Source: Membranipora membranacea (taxonomy: Eukaryota > Bryozoa > Gymnolaemata > Cheilostomatida > Membraniporidae). Taken from it: a stretch of 64,000 nt of DNA. Made by a program: the position numbers and the translations under genes. Each line of letters opens with the position of its first letter. The first letter of the stretch is position 1. This document shows, piece by piece, positions 1-12,968 of this stretch. Below the pieces are notes generated by a model that was not told where the DNA came from, did not search any database, and saw only the letters and a program-made list of their open reading frames with translations. The stretch lies in assembly GCA_914767715.1 (NCBI GenBank), contig OU612071.1, forward strand, positions 26,161,681 through 26,225,680. Direction: 5' to 3'.

Positions 1-285
1 AGAAATTTTTTTATTAAAACAGACACATAAACACTGTTACATATGTTAGCATGTATTACATACTGCGTGAATAAATTGGTACTACGTATAATCATTCTTA
101 TATTATATATATACTTATATTCTATTTTCTTTGATATGTTAGGAAAGTCAACTGTTTTCAATGCTTCGTACAAAAATAAAATGAAATTTTAATTATTTTG
201 AATAGTTTTCAATCATTGCAATTTTAAATCTAAAGGTCACCATACAGTCAGTTAATAAAAATAACAGATAACTAGTCATACTCAC

Positions 286-401
286 TTATACAGCAGCCAT
301 TAAATGGAAAATGTCCCTCACAGCATCTGGTATACTGATCCGCTCTACATACTGGTGTCTCCATTCTATAGGCTGTTGTATAAGTGCTGCAGGCGTATGG
401 T
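286..401 (-). CDS. Exon of a cysteine-rich extracellular protein (EMI/EGF-like spacing), partial gene
   Basis: An internal exon of 116 bases is bounded by a good acceptor (pyrimidine run plus CAG at about 402-408) and a strong donor, GTGAGT (280-285). The reading frame that stays open through both sites, with a split codon at each end, gives 38 residues with cysteines at 4, 18, 26, 27, 36 and 37. It contains the motif RCCEGH followed by NGCC. A Tyr/Thr-rich stretch, a single Cys, then CC-x-G is the pattern of EMI domains and the start of EGF-like arrays in secreted or cell-surface proteins. The family name is inference from spacing only. A different frame gives a longer ORF ending in a stop just inside the donor, but lacks this pattern. 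The 3' part of the gene would lie left of the window; upstream exons were not identified with confidence. Confidence 0.4.
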
Positions 402-1500
402 CTGAAAAACAGTACAAACAATAGGTATAATCTAATATAGTCATATAAGGGGAATCAAAACTCAAATTATATAGCCACAACATTTTCTGCCGTCACACCG
501 AAACTTTTCAAATCAAATCGGCATTTTTTTTAACCACCTGCATACCAGCAAACATTGTCAATTTTGTTTGGTGTATGATCTATCTACCTGGTCACAGTTC
601 TGCTTCTTGTTGTGGTGCGTCAAAAGCTGGAAGTCCTGTAGTATTCTCTCACCATGTAGTTACAAGTCGAGTGAACTTGTTTAGAGTAGGACACCGAGCG
701 GGGTGTAAGAGGAACTCCACAACACCAGGCTCAACATTTAGTGTTGGCTGCCCCATCACTAAAATTTAACAATTATCATAAAGAAAAATGAAAATTCAAA
801 AATTGGAAAAATGGAACAGTCTAGTCAATGCTCACAGATGGTCTCTTGCATCAAAAATTGACCTGTCATGAGAAAATATTGAGAGAGTGCAATATAAAAT
901 GGTAATAAATTGAGAGATGAATATGGAATGATGCGAAAAATAAGCTAATAAACAATTTACAGTGGAAGGTAGTGTGTTGGAGCTTTACTCACTATGAAGC
1001 AATAGGATAGAACCGAGCTGCTGATATAGATCTGGTGGATGATGTGGAAGTCACTCCTGAATCATCCTGCACTGTTTGTATCATATAATCCTTCAAATAA
1101 AGAATATTATTTCAATCCATCCCCATTTCTTTAAAATCAAGTTTGTGTTATTGTTGATCTTCATGTCACCTAAACAACTGATAACATACCATTGAGATGA
1201 TGATATGAGATAAACACCTACCTTATACACTTGAGGGAGCGAGTTTAAAGATATGAGAGCTGCAGCACTGGACAATAACTCAGCAACGGCTGCTAAGTAA
1301 GCATAGCTCTAATTGGTTACAGCTAAGATGAACACAGCTACTACACTGATTCTAACACAAATACTATAAATTATTATACTTGAGTTGTTCTGTCACAGCG
1401 TGTTAAGATGATAAGTCAATGCAACCGATTGCGCTATGTATTGAACTTTCCATAATTTTTATAACAATGAGGAAGCAGTAGCTAAGGCAGTGGTCACCAT

Positions 1501-1514
1501 CCCCCCCCCCCCCC
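1501..1514 (+). repeat. Poly-C tract (14 C)
   Basis: Fourteen consecutive C on the plus strand, in otherwise unremarkable intergenic sequence. Confidence 0.95.
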
Positions 1515-2885
1515 GTTACGGACATAGCCTGTGATATTTCAGAATTAGTGGTTCCTCGTTAGACTTAGCAGGTTGACATTGGCAACTAAGTTACCATACT
1601 GACTCTCGTGATCTGACTGGGCATGTAGATCACTGATAAACTAGGCTATCATTACCACAAAGAGAATGTCGTAAGGCCAAGTATGTATCATGCATGACTT
1701 GAATTTGCGCATGTGCAAGAACAATGAGTTTAGTCTGGGTTCTAATTGCAATTTTGGTCTGGGGAGAGAGGACACCCCCTGCATAAATTGCCAGTCAAAT
1801 TTAGCTAATTGTGACAATAGAAGATAACTCTTTCTAACAATTCTGCACGCATTTGATTGTGTGCCACCAGAGCAGGTAGCCAATCAGATGGCTTCGGAAT
1901 TCCGAGACTCAATTTTGCAGAGATCAGCTCATGCCCAGAGCTGAGCATGCGCAGAATGCTAAGTTACTATGTAAATTAAAACTTGGTGCGTGGAATTTGG
2001 CAGCTGTCAACACAGGTTTTATCATCATGGTGAAGGAAGTCTGAATCATACAGGTTCATCCAAGCTTAGCATTGTAAGCAGTTTGATTGCGGTATTGACT
2101 TAACAGTTCCGGAAGGGGGGGAGTTAAACATCAAATAAATATGCTTCACTAAAGTTGTATACCGCGACCTGTCTAGGTTTATTAATATGCCCATGGAACT
2201 AACAAATTGTATAGCACAGTGTGGTATAGGACCATAAAGTATATAATACAGCATGAGATGGTTAGTATGGTATGGTCCAGTGTAGCACAGTGTAGGTCAG
2301 TGCAGTTGAGTTCGATGCGGCGTTCTGGCATTTCTGCACCCAAATATCTTGAGGTATAGGGTATTGCAAACCAGTAATTTTTCTTAGTTTTGATCTGGAT
2401 TGAGCCGAACACTTTGGTGCAAAGATAGCAAATCTAAATTGGCTGCTTTCACACTGACAGCCTGTAACTGAGCCACAGAGTATTTTTCCAGGGTCAAAAT
2501 ATGTCATGATGAGAAACTGGTACCAATACAAGAGGATGTTGACCTATCTACATACTTTTAGATAAAAAATCTCTGATGAAGTAACTGCATTGATGAATGG
2601 AAAAAACCTGATTCTTTCTTTCACCACCAAAATATTACGGGCTTTTAGTAGGAAACAAAATAAATCCTACAAGTATCATAATATTGTCAATTTCAACGTA
2701 ATTATGGTTGCTGTGTTTGATTAGTTGTAGTGAACATTTAGCTTCATGTTAATGTAAAGCGCAGCACTGAGACAAATCTAACACAGAAATATTGACATAA
2801 CTGATTTTTAATTCATCATATATCTGTTGTACTGGGTCTAATGAGAAACCAATTATTCTCATATATCATAGGCTATGCTTCTGGT

Positions 2886-2903
2886 GGGGGGGGGGGGGGG
2901 GGG
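2886..2903 (+). repeat. Poly-G tract (18 G)
   Basis: Eighteen consecutive G on the plus strand. Simple homopolymer; length is likely to vary between individuals and is prone to sequencing error. Confidence 0.95.
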
Positions 2904-5900
2904 TGTGGTGACAGAGTCAAAGTTTTAAATCAAGGTACACATCATTTGTTTCATCACCTCCACAACTTAATGTGGTGTGTCAGACCAATTATCATCAATC
3001 TCGACTGGCATCTACCATTCAAAAATATCATGTGCCTAGCTCTTAGCAATATTTTACCCAGCCTGTCAACATCTGTTTCTTGCTATCAATGAGAATTTTG
3101 ATCAAAATTTGCGAAATATATCACAAACAACCTTCAAAAATAATAGAATTGTTAAGGATAGAGATCTATCAGTGATTTGGAGCCTTGACACTTTTGACAC
3201 TAATGATTACTTTGAGGAACAAAAAATCATCAAAATCACCCAAAAGCTGGCTATAAATCAATGATATGTATAGCTCTTAATAAAATTCCAAGAGTGTAAA
3301 ATATTTGTGGTGAATTATTGACATTTTTCTAAATACATTTGCAGACTCTTCATTTAGCAAATAAGCGCTTGACCAAGCGCACCCCGAAAATCATGGTAAA
3401 AACCAGCATGTCATTGAGAGGTCATTGTCATAGCAATCATCTTAATCAAACAAAAATTATGATAGAAATTGCAAATACATTGTCTGTGACAAAGGTTGAT
3501 TTCTTTCCAGTTTTGGTTACCTAGTGTCAGCTTTGTTTACAGATTATGAGCCAGCATAATATAAGTGCCCACCCTCTAGCAGGCAAATAATCAACTGAAC
3601 CAGTTAACTGTACCAATGAGTCTGAAAAAGGAAATTTAGTCTAATTGTTATCATTTCTGTATGACATGATTTTGACAGTGAAAGCTTGTTCGCCAATAAT
3701 TGATATTTCAAGGAACTGAAACTAATATCAACGGCAAATCAAACATTTTTCCCGCAAGTGATTTTACAGTGAAAATGATTCTTATCTTGGCAGCAATGGT
3801 GGCCTTCAAAGTATGTTCTCCCCACCCTGGTTTTCAAACACCCAATGTACTCCAGAGTGTCAAGCATAGCCAAGCACTCCTTAAACACTATCGGTTATGA
3901 AGCAGAGAATAAAAGACTGGGTTGTGAAATCAAAAGATTGCAATTTCAAGAAATTATAGATACGCATACGCAAACTAAATGGTTAAGACGCACACATAGC
4001 ATATTGATCATCAAACTAATTTTGATACTACAAGAAGCAGCACAGAAAAAATGTGGTGCAACTTTATAACCATTGCAATCAGCTTTAAAAAACTCTACCA
4101 GAAACCACTTGTCCAACAGATTTCATAACTGGAGTTGAATTTCTAACCACAATTTGCATAGGCTAAGATAATCAAATTCGTAAAAATTATTTTAACATTG
4201 ATAGATATGTTGCAAATATTTAATTTATCAAGGTACTATAATTTGTGGTTAAAGTGGACTTTTTTCGTTGTGGGTACTCTATTATCAAGGTTGAAAAACA
4301 TTTTGAGAATTTTTTGCAATTTCTAGGTCAAATTATGCAGAATTAAAGAATTTTTTTTGTATTAGGTTTCTGCTTGTAGAATTCTTTTATTGTTAATTAT
4401 ATTGCATGTGATGTTTGTTATTGAAAATATTTTGGACCGTGTTATTAAGCTGTTTATCTAGATATTTTAGCCTTGTTAGCTAAGTCAGTTGCTTGTTTTT
4501 CAGCCGAAGAGTTGAATAAAATGTCGACTGGCTAATTATGAAATCACTCAGCTGTCACTAGACAACAATTTTGGTTCCGTCAAAAATCTATTACTGGTAT
4601 GAAGTCTATCACTGTCGAAGTCATTGAGTTTGGTGATTGTTTTCAACAGGATTTCCCATTATAATTCACAAACTGCCCAGCAATAATAGCTCGCAAGTGC
4701 CAGACAAATTCATGTTCACCCACACAAGTTTGTGAAGTGGCTGATTCATTTTTTTACCCGTTTGATGAGAGGTGTTTGTTCCTGAAAACAACCATCGGTG
4801 TCAAAAATGTGTCACTGTAAATATCCCTGATATATTTTCACTGCACTTGATTTGACACTGTTTAACAATAATAATCAACTTACGAGATGAGGAACTAAAA
4901 TTATCCTCAAATTGTGTCTACCATTCAAACATACGTGTGCTTAGGCGCTGCTGAGCAATATTTTTCAAGCCTGTCAATATCTGTTAGTTGTCATCACTGA
5001 CTCATGTGTGGTTTTTCGAACATAATTTGCGAAAATATTTTATCAACAACCCTTTAAAGCATTTACTTTAACAGCAAAAGAGTTCTTGCAAGTAATTAGT
5101 TCATGAAGGAACTTTTGATTCATCATCAACCCACAGCTGCATTTTAAGTTCCTAAAGTCTCTTGTTCCTTGTTTGAACAGCGTAATTTATTTTTAGATAT
5201 TGATGATGTGTTTCACAAATTGTTACAGTCCAGATTTCTGGCTGGCAAATCAAACTTTGCTTCTAATGGCAAGTTGAGGGAAATAAATATCTCAATATCA
5301 AACGGCAGCTTTTCCAAATAACGTATTCTTATGCACATTTTCAATAACAACCCAGAAATAACGATATTGAAAGTGAATTTCTCAAATGATTAATGCTATT
5401 TCAAGGAACTATAACTTTTCATAATTCGCTGCTTCAAATCTACACTGTACATGCATAGTCTTCTATGAATATTTTTGCATTGTGATCTAGGACAACTCCT
5501 TGTGTCCGAGGCAGTCACTGAGAGAAATTGTCAACAATTTGAGTTCCTTCATATTCCCATTACTGGCATGAATGCTATATCTGTCAAAATAGCTGTGTTT
5601 AATAATTGTTTTCAACATGATTGTCCTTTATAATTCGCAAGATGCCTCACATGAATATGATCATAATGACCAGTTAGTGTCATGCGGTTTAACCACACAA
5701 GTTTAACCAGGCGCTGGTTCAGTTGCATATATGCCAATCATTTTGGTTGAGACTTGTTTTATCCCTCAAAGTAATAAATAGTAAATATCAGTGTCAAAAA
5801 ATTTGTCATTGTAAAAGTTCCTGATAATTTGGGGTGCATTTCGCAATTTTGGTGGTTGCAAGCCAGAATGGCGAAGAACATATTTTTAAGGTCACTTTCG

Positions 5901-6360
5901 GTGGCAAGATAAAATAATTGTACACTATACAACCTACAATCAGAATTCACAAAGAAATTCAGTTACTCAAAATATTCATTGTCAGCAAAGACCCTATCAC
6001 TGTCTAACTCTTAGTTGGTTATGAATGTTCTCCAATTCACTTTGCCCTATAATTAGTTCCTCAAAGTAACCATGAGTGTCAAGAATGTGTCATTGCCATG
6101 ACTTTTCATATATTACAGTGCAGAAAGTCATTTGAGTTGTTGCAACCCAAGGTTTGGGAAATCATAGTTTGAAGGCCACCATCGGTGCCAAAGTATGAAA
6201 AATGTGCGTTGCAAAAGATATTCAGCGGGAACAAAATACACACAAATTTGTTTAGCAGCTGAAACTTGTGATAACTACGATTATTTGAATACAACAGGTG
6301 ACAGCCATTTTATTCAGAATTTTTACTGTAAACTACGATATCAGATCATTTATATTCATC

Positions 6361-6934
6361 CAGGAGTCAGGAGTGGTCTAATAGTTAAGGGTACGGGCTA
6401 GTGATCTTCGAGGTCCAGGTTAAATTCCCCTCACTGGCAATTATTTATGATTTGGTACTAGAAAACCATTTATCCTAGCCAGGACCCTGCAGAACGGGGC
6501 TAAAAATACCTGAGGTCCCCTATGTGTTTGCACACCCCAGACAATGTAAGATGAACCCCCTCTTGACACAGTATTGGGTGTGCATCAGTACTGGGTTCCA
6601 GGTCCTGTTATCTCTCAAGATCTTCTAAGATGATGATGATTTATTTTTCGTGCTCTAGGTCTTATTTGACTGACCTATTCAACGCCCCCCCCCCCCTTAA
6701 GCGCAGGTGGCTTGTACGGGGTAGCACCCTATACCCTTGCCCGCCATTGCCGGCCACTCATTTTTGAAGAGGCAGAGTGGATCTCCTGTATTTTTGGTCC
6801 TGATCTGAACAGACTTGGCCAGGATTAATGACTTGCCAGTGCCCACTCAGAAATGACAGTTGGGCCAGGAATCAAAGCTGGATCATAAGATCACAAGTCC
6901 TTACCCTTAACCGTCAGACCACTCCTGACTCCTG
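6361..6934. mobile_element. Inverted pair of tRNA-derived SINE-like sequences forming a foldback
   Basis: The left end begins CAGGAGTCAGGAGTGG and the right end is its reverse complement. The match continues through the tRNA-like promoter: an A-box-like GTGGTCTAATAGTTAAGG on the left and its counterpart on the minus strand at about 6905-6930. A B-box-like GGTTAAATTCC follows at about 6418. The two inward-facing copies are separated by about 400 bases that include a C12 run (6685-6696). This could be two SINEs inserted head to head, or one composite element that moves as a unit. No target duplication is obvious. Confidence 0.6.
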
Positions 6935-7526
6935 TTGGATGAGAAGTGTTTTGTTCTAACTCATTGCTTATCATGTTTGTTGTCTAGAGGACCTTGACTT
7001 TATTGCCCCGAAATAACAGATAAAACAGCTGAATAGTTATATACTCTTCTTTCTCTGCGGTTATGGTTAAGAAATATTGGTTTTGTAGAGCTAAAAAGTT
7101 ACTAGTGATATAAAAGTCTGCACATTATAAAAATACTATCTTTTGAAGAAAACGGAGTTTAAAAATTTTATCTTTAAGTTTCCACTATGAGGCATATAAA
7201 TTTCTTACTCTGAGAAAGGCTCACGCCAATAAGCCTTGTCTTCTAAGACATTGGCAGTCGATGAATCTGACTGCCCTACTTCTTCTTCTGTTGTCTTCAT
7301 CTTGATGAGGAAATGAATATAAATAAATAAATAAAGAAAGTATATATCCAACTAGATTTCACGAACAAAAATGAAATCTTGAGTAATGTATTTATGGTTT
7401 TCAAAGTGCAAGTGATAAACAAACAGTTACAACTGATTCTTGGAACAGAAGATTTGGGTGAATGTAAGAAATGATAGGCAGATTAGAAACATCATGATTC
7501 AAACTTACTGTTATAAAGTCTACCCA

Positions 7527-7527
<1 letters not shown>

Positions 7528-7588
<61 letters not shown>

Positions 7589-7632
7589 TGTTGTTGTTGT
7601 TTTTGCTTTTGTTGTTTTTGCTTTTGTTGTTG
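7528..7632 (+). repeat. TTG trinucleotide microsatellite
   Basis: About 20 uninterrupted TTG units are followed by degenerate TTG/TTTTGC units. All frames stay open here (poly-Cys, poly-Val or poly-Leu on plus; poly-Asn or poly-Gln on minus), so long ORFs across it are artefacts of the repeat. Confidence 0.95.
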
Positions 7633-7962
7633 TCTCTGTTCAGCGTACAACTTCGAGTGAGGTGTGAGACTTTCTCTTCTCATTTTATAGTTTGTTTAGA
7701 TATGTGTCATTAGAACATGTCATAAACGCATATTTTCATAGTGGTATCAATATACATAGTTTTTTGTCAATAAAAGAATCATGCTGGGATTTTTTTTGAT
7801 GCAGGTACAGGAAAAATAACTAAAACAGGTTCAGTAGAAAAAGAAATAATAAAAAGTAATAAAATGAAAGGTGCTTTGATAGTAGTTGTGAAATGACGGG
7901 CACGGAGAGGAATATGAATCATGAATGGGTTGAATTTAACTGAGTATGGTTAACATTTGCTG

Positions 7963-8227
7963 CTGTACCATGAGCCTTTTTTAAAGCAAATATATTCTTC
8001 TAAGAATATATTATGGTTTGTGTCGGAATCAATGCAGGAGTATCCTTGTCTAAATCCACATTGAAATTTGTGAAGAAATTTGTTTGAACCTTTGAATTTG
8101 AGAAATCTCATGTTTTTTAGCACGGTGTAGTTTGGGAATGTATCATCTGTACACCAAACTTTGATCTGAATCACATAAACTCTTTTTCCTTTCATGTTAC
8201 TAGCATTGGAGAAGAAAAAAACTGTAA
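7963..8227 (-). CDS. Possible 3' exon of an unidentified cysteine-containing protein
   Basis: On the minus strand, a classic polypyrimidine tract ending TTTTACAG (about 8228-8250) precedes an open frame of about 87 residues to a stop near 7955. The predicted peptide is not low-complexity. It has five cysteines, a stretch VYVIQIKVWC, then CGFRQGYSC, and ends in GSWYSSKC. Alternatively the ATG at 8252 would give a 100-residue intronless protein with a signal-like hydrophobic start, but that start overlaps the splice-like tract, so the exon reading is preferred. No family is recognised and no partner exon was found. Confidence 0.3.
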
Positions 8228-9059
8228 AAGAGCAAAAAGAAAAACTCAACATTGATACTGATGAGCAATCTTAACAATACAACTGGTTTGTGAGAAAAAG
8301 ATTATATATTTTTTCATAGTTATGAGGTATAATATACACTAGATGAAATATCTTTTGGTTTTGCTTGTAGATTGGTTATAAAAGGTCTTGTCCATTTATA
8401 TAGTATCGATACCCTGTGAAATTGTGTGAGAGACCTTAATGCTGCTTGATTTTTCTGTTTCAAGTATCAGTACAGGTCTACGGATTTCATGGGGCACAGG
8501 AGCATTTGAGGTTGGATGATCTTCCTGACACCACCGTGACCCGCCAGGAATTGAACACAACACCTATAGTATAGATTGGTTACAGTTTTCACTTATAACA
8601 TGTCAGTGATACTTGTGTACTTTTGTCAATGATAATATATCATGTGCTTAGATCAAAGCAATGTTGGATTGTTGTAGTGTTAAAAATTGAGTTGAAAAGG
8701 GATGACAAAGGGTTAATTTAATTAAAAGTACCATCTGAACTCTTAATATGTAAAATGATTCCGAGAATTATGTTCAGACATAGGCCATGAGTGCAGGATG
8801 TAACCTCAGTTTCAGTTCCCAAAGCCTTCTCTGTTAGGACAGTATAACAATAACCTCAATGTTGTCAGGTCTACTGTCAGGCTCTACCACTTACAGTACA
8901 CAAGTTGATGATTTTTCATCAAGCTTATATGGGGCACCAATGACACAAATGTCATTTACATATCAATTTGCCATGCAGTTTACGCCACAAGTGTATTTTC
9001 TTGCTTACAAAATGTTTTTTTAACACTACTCTAGGCAACCTATGTTTCTTACTTTGACA

Positions 9060-11130
9060 ATTTACTAAAATTAAGCTGATATTACATGTTGTAAAGCTTG
9101 AGAGATGGAAACGCCGAAAAAACAAGAAAAATGGTCTCTCTGGAGCTCACATTTGTACACCCTGCTTCCTCCTTGCAAGTTGAATCGCTAGTAATAATGT
9201 ATCTCCAAAAGGGTGGTAGGTATGAAAGTCTGCTGTAAGCTCAATTTTCATGGTACACCTGTTAGATGGCTGGTGAAATCAATATTAAGCTTTGCAAATT
9301 TTCCTGTGTAGCACTCATTTCTGGTTCACTAAAGTTTCAATTAATTTTACAGTAGGCACATGTACTGGAGGATAAAACTAAGAGCCCAGAGACTCAGAGC
9401 ATTAATAATCCCTAAGTTAAGGTTCACTGGTGATATGCTCTACAAACTTAGGCATCAATAATGGTCCCCTGAAATGAAGGCTATATTCTGCTCTTTAATG
9501 CTAGCCTCACCAATTAACATTTAATCCAATCATCTCCCAACTCAAGTGAACACCAATTATGCTGGGATGGTACAAATTTATATCAAATCAGTCCTCTGTG
9601 GCCAATTTTCAGTTTTTTCTGCTCATCAATCTCTTTCAAAATTGTAGTATTCAACAGAATTGCCTCAGCTGCTGTTTTCAGTTCAACCAAATTTCATCAG
9701 TCATGAAAGGATTGGATGATAAAAACTCATGTTAACCACGCCTTTGTCATATTGATATCCCAGCATCGAGCATCAGGCAGCCATAATAGGTGAGATGTAA
9801 TTTTGGTGTACTCTCACTCTCAAAAGATATTATGCCCATTCGTCTTTCCAACATGTTTTCGCAGAAATAGATGGATACAAAGTGAAGGAGGATATTGAGG
9901 ATTGACCAATTAGCCCAGAAGTGTTGAGTGAAACACCCTGGAGAGAAGCATGTCGGTACCATGGTAATGAACCAGAAACACTTGCTACACAAGGAAATTA
10001 GCAAAGCTCAACATTGATTTAACCAGCTTATGTGATGTGTGTACCATGAAAACCAAGGTCACGGTTGACCTGAATACCTATCACCCTTTGGGCGTCACTT
10101 TTGTAACTGTAACTTGCAATGAGGAAGCAGGGCGTAAAACTTTGGGACCAATCTGCTGCAGCCTTTTCCTCTCAAAGTTTTATGCATTTCAATCAAAGAG
10201 ACTTAACAGCATGTAAAATCAGACAATGATGGTACATTCTCAAAGTAAGAAGCTTGAGGTTTTAGTTGTAGAAAACATTTTTGCCAGTAGCAATGGACTT
10301 TAAGACCAGTTTCTCAGGCTCATCTAAAGTTATTATATTGCAGAAAGGAAACTTGTGGCACACACTGCCTGGCCAATTCAATAATTTAATTTTATAATTT
10401 AGTATGCGTCATGGTTAGGCATCATAAGCTTAATGCAAAACCATCAGACTGTGTAATTTAATCGAAAAAGACTAACAGTGAAGCTGACATTATAAAGTTA
10501 GCTGGTATCTGTCCTGCCAGAGAAGGCTTGTAGCTGAAAATAAGGCTATGGCATGGCCTTTGTTTTGGACTCAGACAGAATTCTGGGAATAATTTATTAC
10601 ATTTATTTGGAGCCAATAAAAACGAGGTTCTGATGGTACTAATTTGATTAAAACATGCCTTTGTCATCTGCTTTCAACTCATTATTTTAACTGATCATTA
10701 ATCCTTCATTTCTTTGATCCAAGCAGATGCTATGTAATCACTCGTAATACGAACCTAACACCAATATATAGTTAGGCGAAACTATAATCAATCTACAAGC
10801 AAAACCAGGCAAGTCTTTCATCAAGTAACTGTTATATGTTCTATGTTTCATATAAGTTCTTCTCGAGTAAATAAATGTGATATTTGACTCTGTGTGCATT
10901 CTGAGACTCAAACTTGTTTCATATGGATAATTTGCTTGAACTTTTCAGACTCAGTTGGCACAAATCATCAAAGTAGATTCGGTAGCACGGTAGGTATATG
11001 GAGATTTTTATTGGTATGTGTTGGATACTCTGTTCTCATTATCAAGAATTCCCGGTTACTAGGCAGTGTGTATGTGACGGTTGAAGTCCAAACGTTCAGG
11101 TTGGAAAATGGAGTTGTTAGAAAACCTTGA
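9060..11130 (+). repeat. Diverged copy of the 1.7-kb tandem repeat family with its alternative right end
   Basis: This block aligns by eye with the units of 14.2-25.9 kb. Shared landmarks include the TGACAATTTACTAAA start, GGTACACCTGTTAGATGGCT, GTATGCGTCATGGTTAGGCA and GGTTAGCTGGTATCTGTCCT-like passages. It is more diverged and carries extra insertions. From about 10580 it departs from the standard unit and instead matches 27047-27540, including the passage after CATTCTGAGACTCAAACTTG. The same right-end variant therefore closes both the left outlier and the last unit of the array. Confidence 0.75.
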
Positions 11131-11632
11131 CGTGGAAAAATGCAGGAGTGGAAAGTCATCTAGGTGGATGGGGGAATGGCTTGGTGGGAAATAATCCTGG
11201 TCGGTTAAGCGCATAATGGGATAACGGGAGGTGGGAAAATAGCTTGTTGGAAAAATGTCAATGGGAAAATTGGCCGAATGCAATTATCTTGGCAACTGAC
11301 ACCTATTTCATTTATTTTTTTTTGCAAATTTCCAAACTCAGACAATGAGTTTTTGATTTCATATACTCTATATGGATTTAGCTCAGTTGCAAACCGACTT
11401 GAAGCATCTAATTTATACAGCTTAGTTTTTTACAGAAACACTGAGGTGAACAACCGCATGTGTGAGGAGTTTGTGAGATTATTAGCATGACAAGACATAT
11501 TTGTTATTTGTTATGAATATACATTACAGTTCTTTCAACGATACATCAATATACGAAGATAATAGAACAACATTCATATCTTCAAGTTCTTGTTTGATGT
11601 TGGACCATATGTTAGGTATGGAGCTAAATTGC

Positions 11633-12898
11633 TCACATCTCACAAATGGAAGGCAACTCCAATGAACATTCAGAAGCATTCCATTTATAACAGCCAAAAT
11701 TCTTGATAGCAAGACAATCTTCACGTGCTCTCGCATGATTTGGTTCTCCCTCTTCCCATCCAGTATGAGGGTTAATTTTCGCTTTGAGGTGACCATCCCA
11801 AATCCACATTCCGTAAAAGGAGTTACCACCAATCCATGTGAGGTCAGGTTTGGAAGGTTCTGGAATAGAAACAATAGGTTGATTAAAGGATATTGTACAG
11901 TTAATACTAGTTTGTTGAAACTAAATATGGAGAAAAGAACCTAAACAAGGTGGCTGGGGTTCTATCAAGCTATCAGCATCAAACTTGATGAACATCCATT
12001 GAAATCACCCAAGGAGGTCAAAAAGAAATTTTAGAAAGTAGAATATTTCAGATTTTGTTAGCTACCCGCTGGAGAAATGTGAGACAGATTGTCTGTTCTT
12101 TTAAAGAATCACCAGTTTCGATGTTGCTATTGGTAACATAAGAGGCTGATGTTACAGGCTTCAAAAGAAAACTGTTAACCTTAATTTGACACGAATCATA
12201 TTCTCTTTGAACTCATCTATTGGTTAAACATCTGAAATGAGTATATAATGTGCATAGTTTTCACAAAAATTGCATTGACATTGTATATTATATCTTAGTT
12301 TGCAACTTACTATCTTGGTACACAATCCATTGCAGAAAGGAGTTCTTATCTTCTAACTCAGCAGTGGCTAGCTCTCCACCCAATTCACGGCAGGCTTTTT
12401 GTGCATCTTCATAGTTCAGTAAGTTTGTATTGTACTGCAGACATGTATCTGACTGTATATAGTGGTACAATCCTTCCGGGCAACGGGCCGCAGTGCATAG
12501 ACCTGTAATTGACACTAAGAGGGTTAGCTGTACAATTTGGCTTAGAAAAAAAGGTATGTTTACCAACTATAAGATGCAATCAATTTTGTTTGCATCAGTT
12601 TTACCATATAATTTCAAATTTGGGACTGCTTCACTTTGTTGAGAAGATGTGAATGAATTTACGTGACAACAGAATGCCGTTGAAACAACTTGATTCCATG
12701 AAAGGTAATACTCCATTCATTTTCGTTGACAAAAAATGAAATCAATAATCATAATGTTAGGAATATTTTACAAGCAACAATAAACTTATGCAGTGGATGT
12801 TATCTGATCATATTCAGATTGAAAATTACACAAGACAACTTACCTGTGAAAGAAATGGCCGCAACAGCAACAAACAGAGTAACTCCGATGGAATTCAT
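11633..12898 (-). CDS. Secreted C-type lectin, complete three-exon gene
   Basis: Exons are 12844-12898, 12311-12502 and 11633-11859. All junctions are GT..AG and join in phase (phase 1 at both), giving 157 residues. Residues 1 to about 19 are a hydrophobic signal peptide. The rest is one C-type lectin domain: Cys26-Cys39 (extra N-terminal pair of long-form domains), Cys56-Cys155 and Cys131-Cys147 are the expected disulphides. Also present are ACRELGGELA, WIGG, WIWDG and the calcium/sugar-binding EPN at 121-123, typical of mannose-type selectivity. The second calcium motif, usually WND, reads WNA (142-144). Cys21 and Cys139 are additional. The start is fixed by the signal peptide and a TATA box 63 bases upstream. 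The expected role is an extracellular carbohydrate-binding immune or secretory lectin; ligand specificity is inference. Confidence 0.93.
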
Positions 12899-12960
12899 GA
12901 TCAACAAAATGTTAACTTGTAACTGTTATCTCATAGTGTAGGAATACACAACAACCTACA

Positions 12961-12968
12961 CTTTTATA
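12961..12968 (-). promoter_or_regulatory. TATA box of the lectin gene
   Basis: TATAAAAG on the minus strand, 63 bases upstream of the lectin ATG, leaves room for a short 5' leader. A CCAAT motif (minus strand, 13006-13010) lies about 45 bases further upstream. The same block in the pseudogene copy keeps CCAAT (28008-28012), but its TATA position reads AGTAAAAG. Confidence 0.7.

Larger units (their letters stand above)
402..6360. other. Gene-poor stretch, no supported gene
   Basis: AT-rich sequence with no ORF that looks like a protein. A possible minus-strand exon at about 640-762 has an acceptor and a GTGAGA donor, but its phase does not join the exon at 286-401, so it is not called. Homopolymers C14 at 1501-1514 and G18 at 2886-2903 are present. 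3300-6000 holds several loosely similar AT-rich passages that may be old repeats. Confidence 0.5.

Noticed and set aside
7440-7683. Poly-Cys and poly-Asn/Gln ORFs
   Set aside because: Translation of the TTG microsatellite; no flanking coding signal.
11524-11874. 116-codon minus-strand ORF over lectin exon 3
   Set aside because: Wrong frame; the spliced lectin frame has all the domain motifs and ends at 11633.
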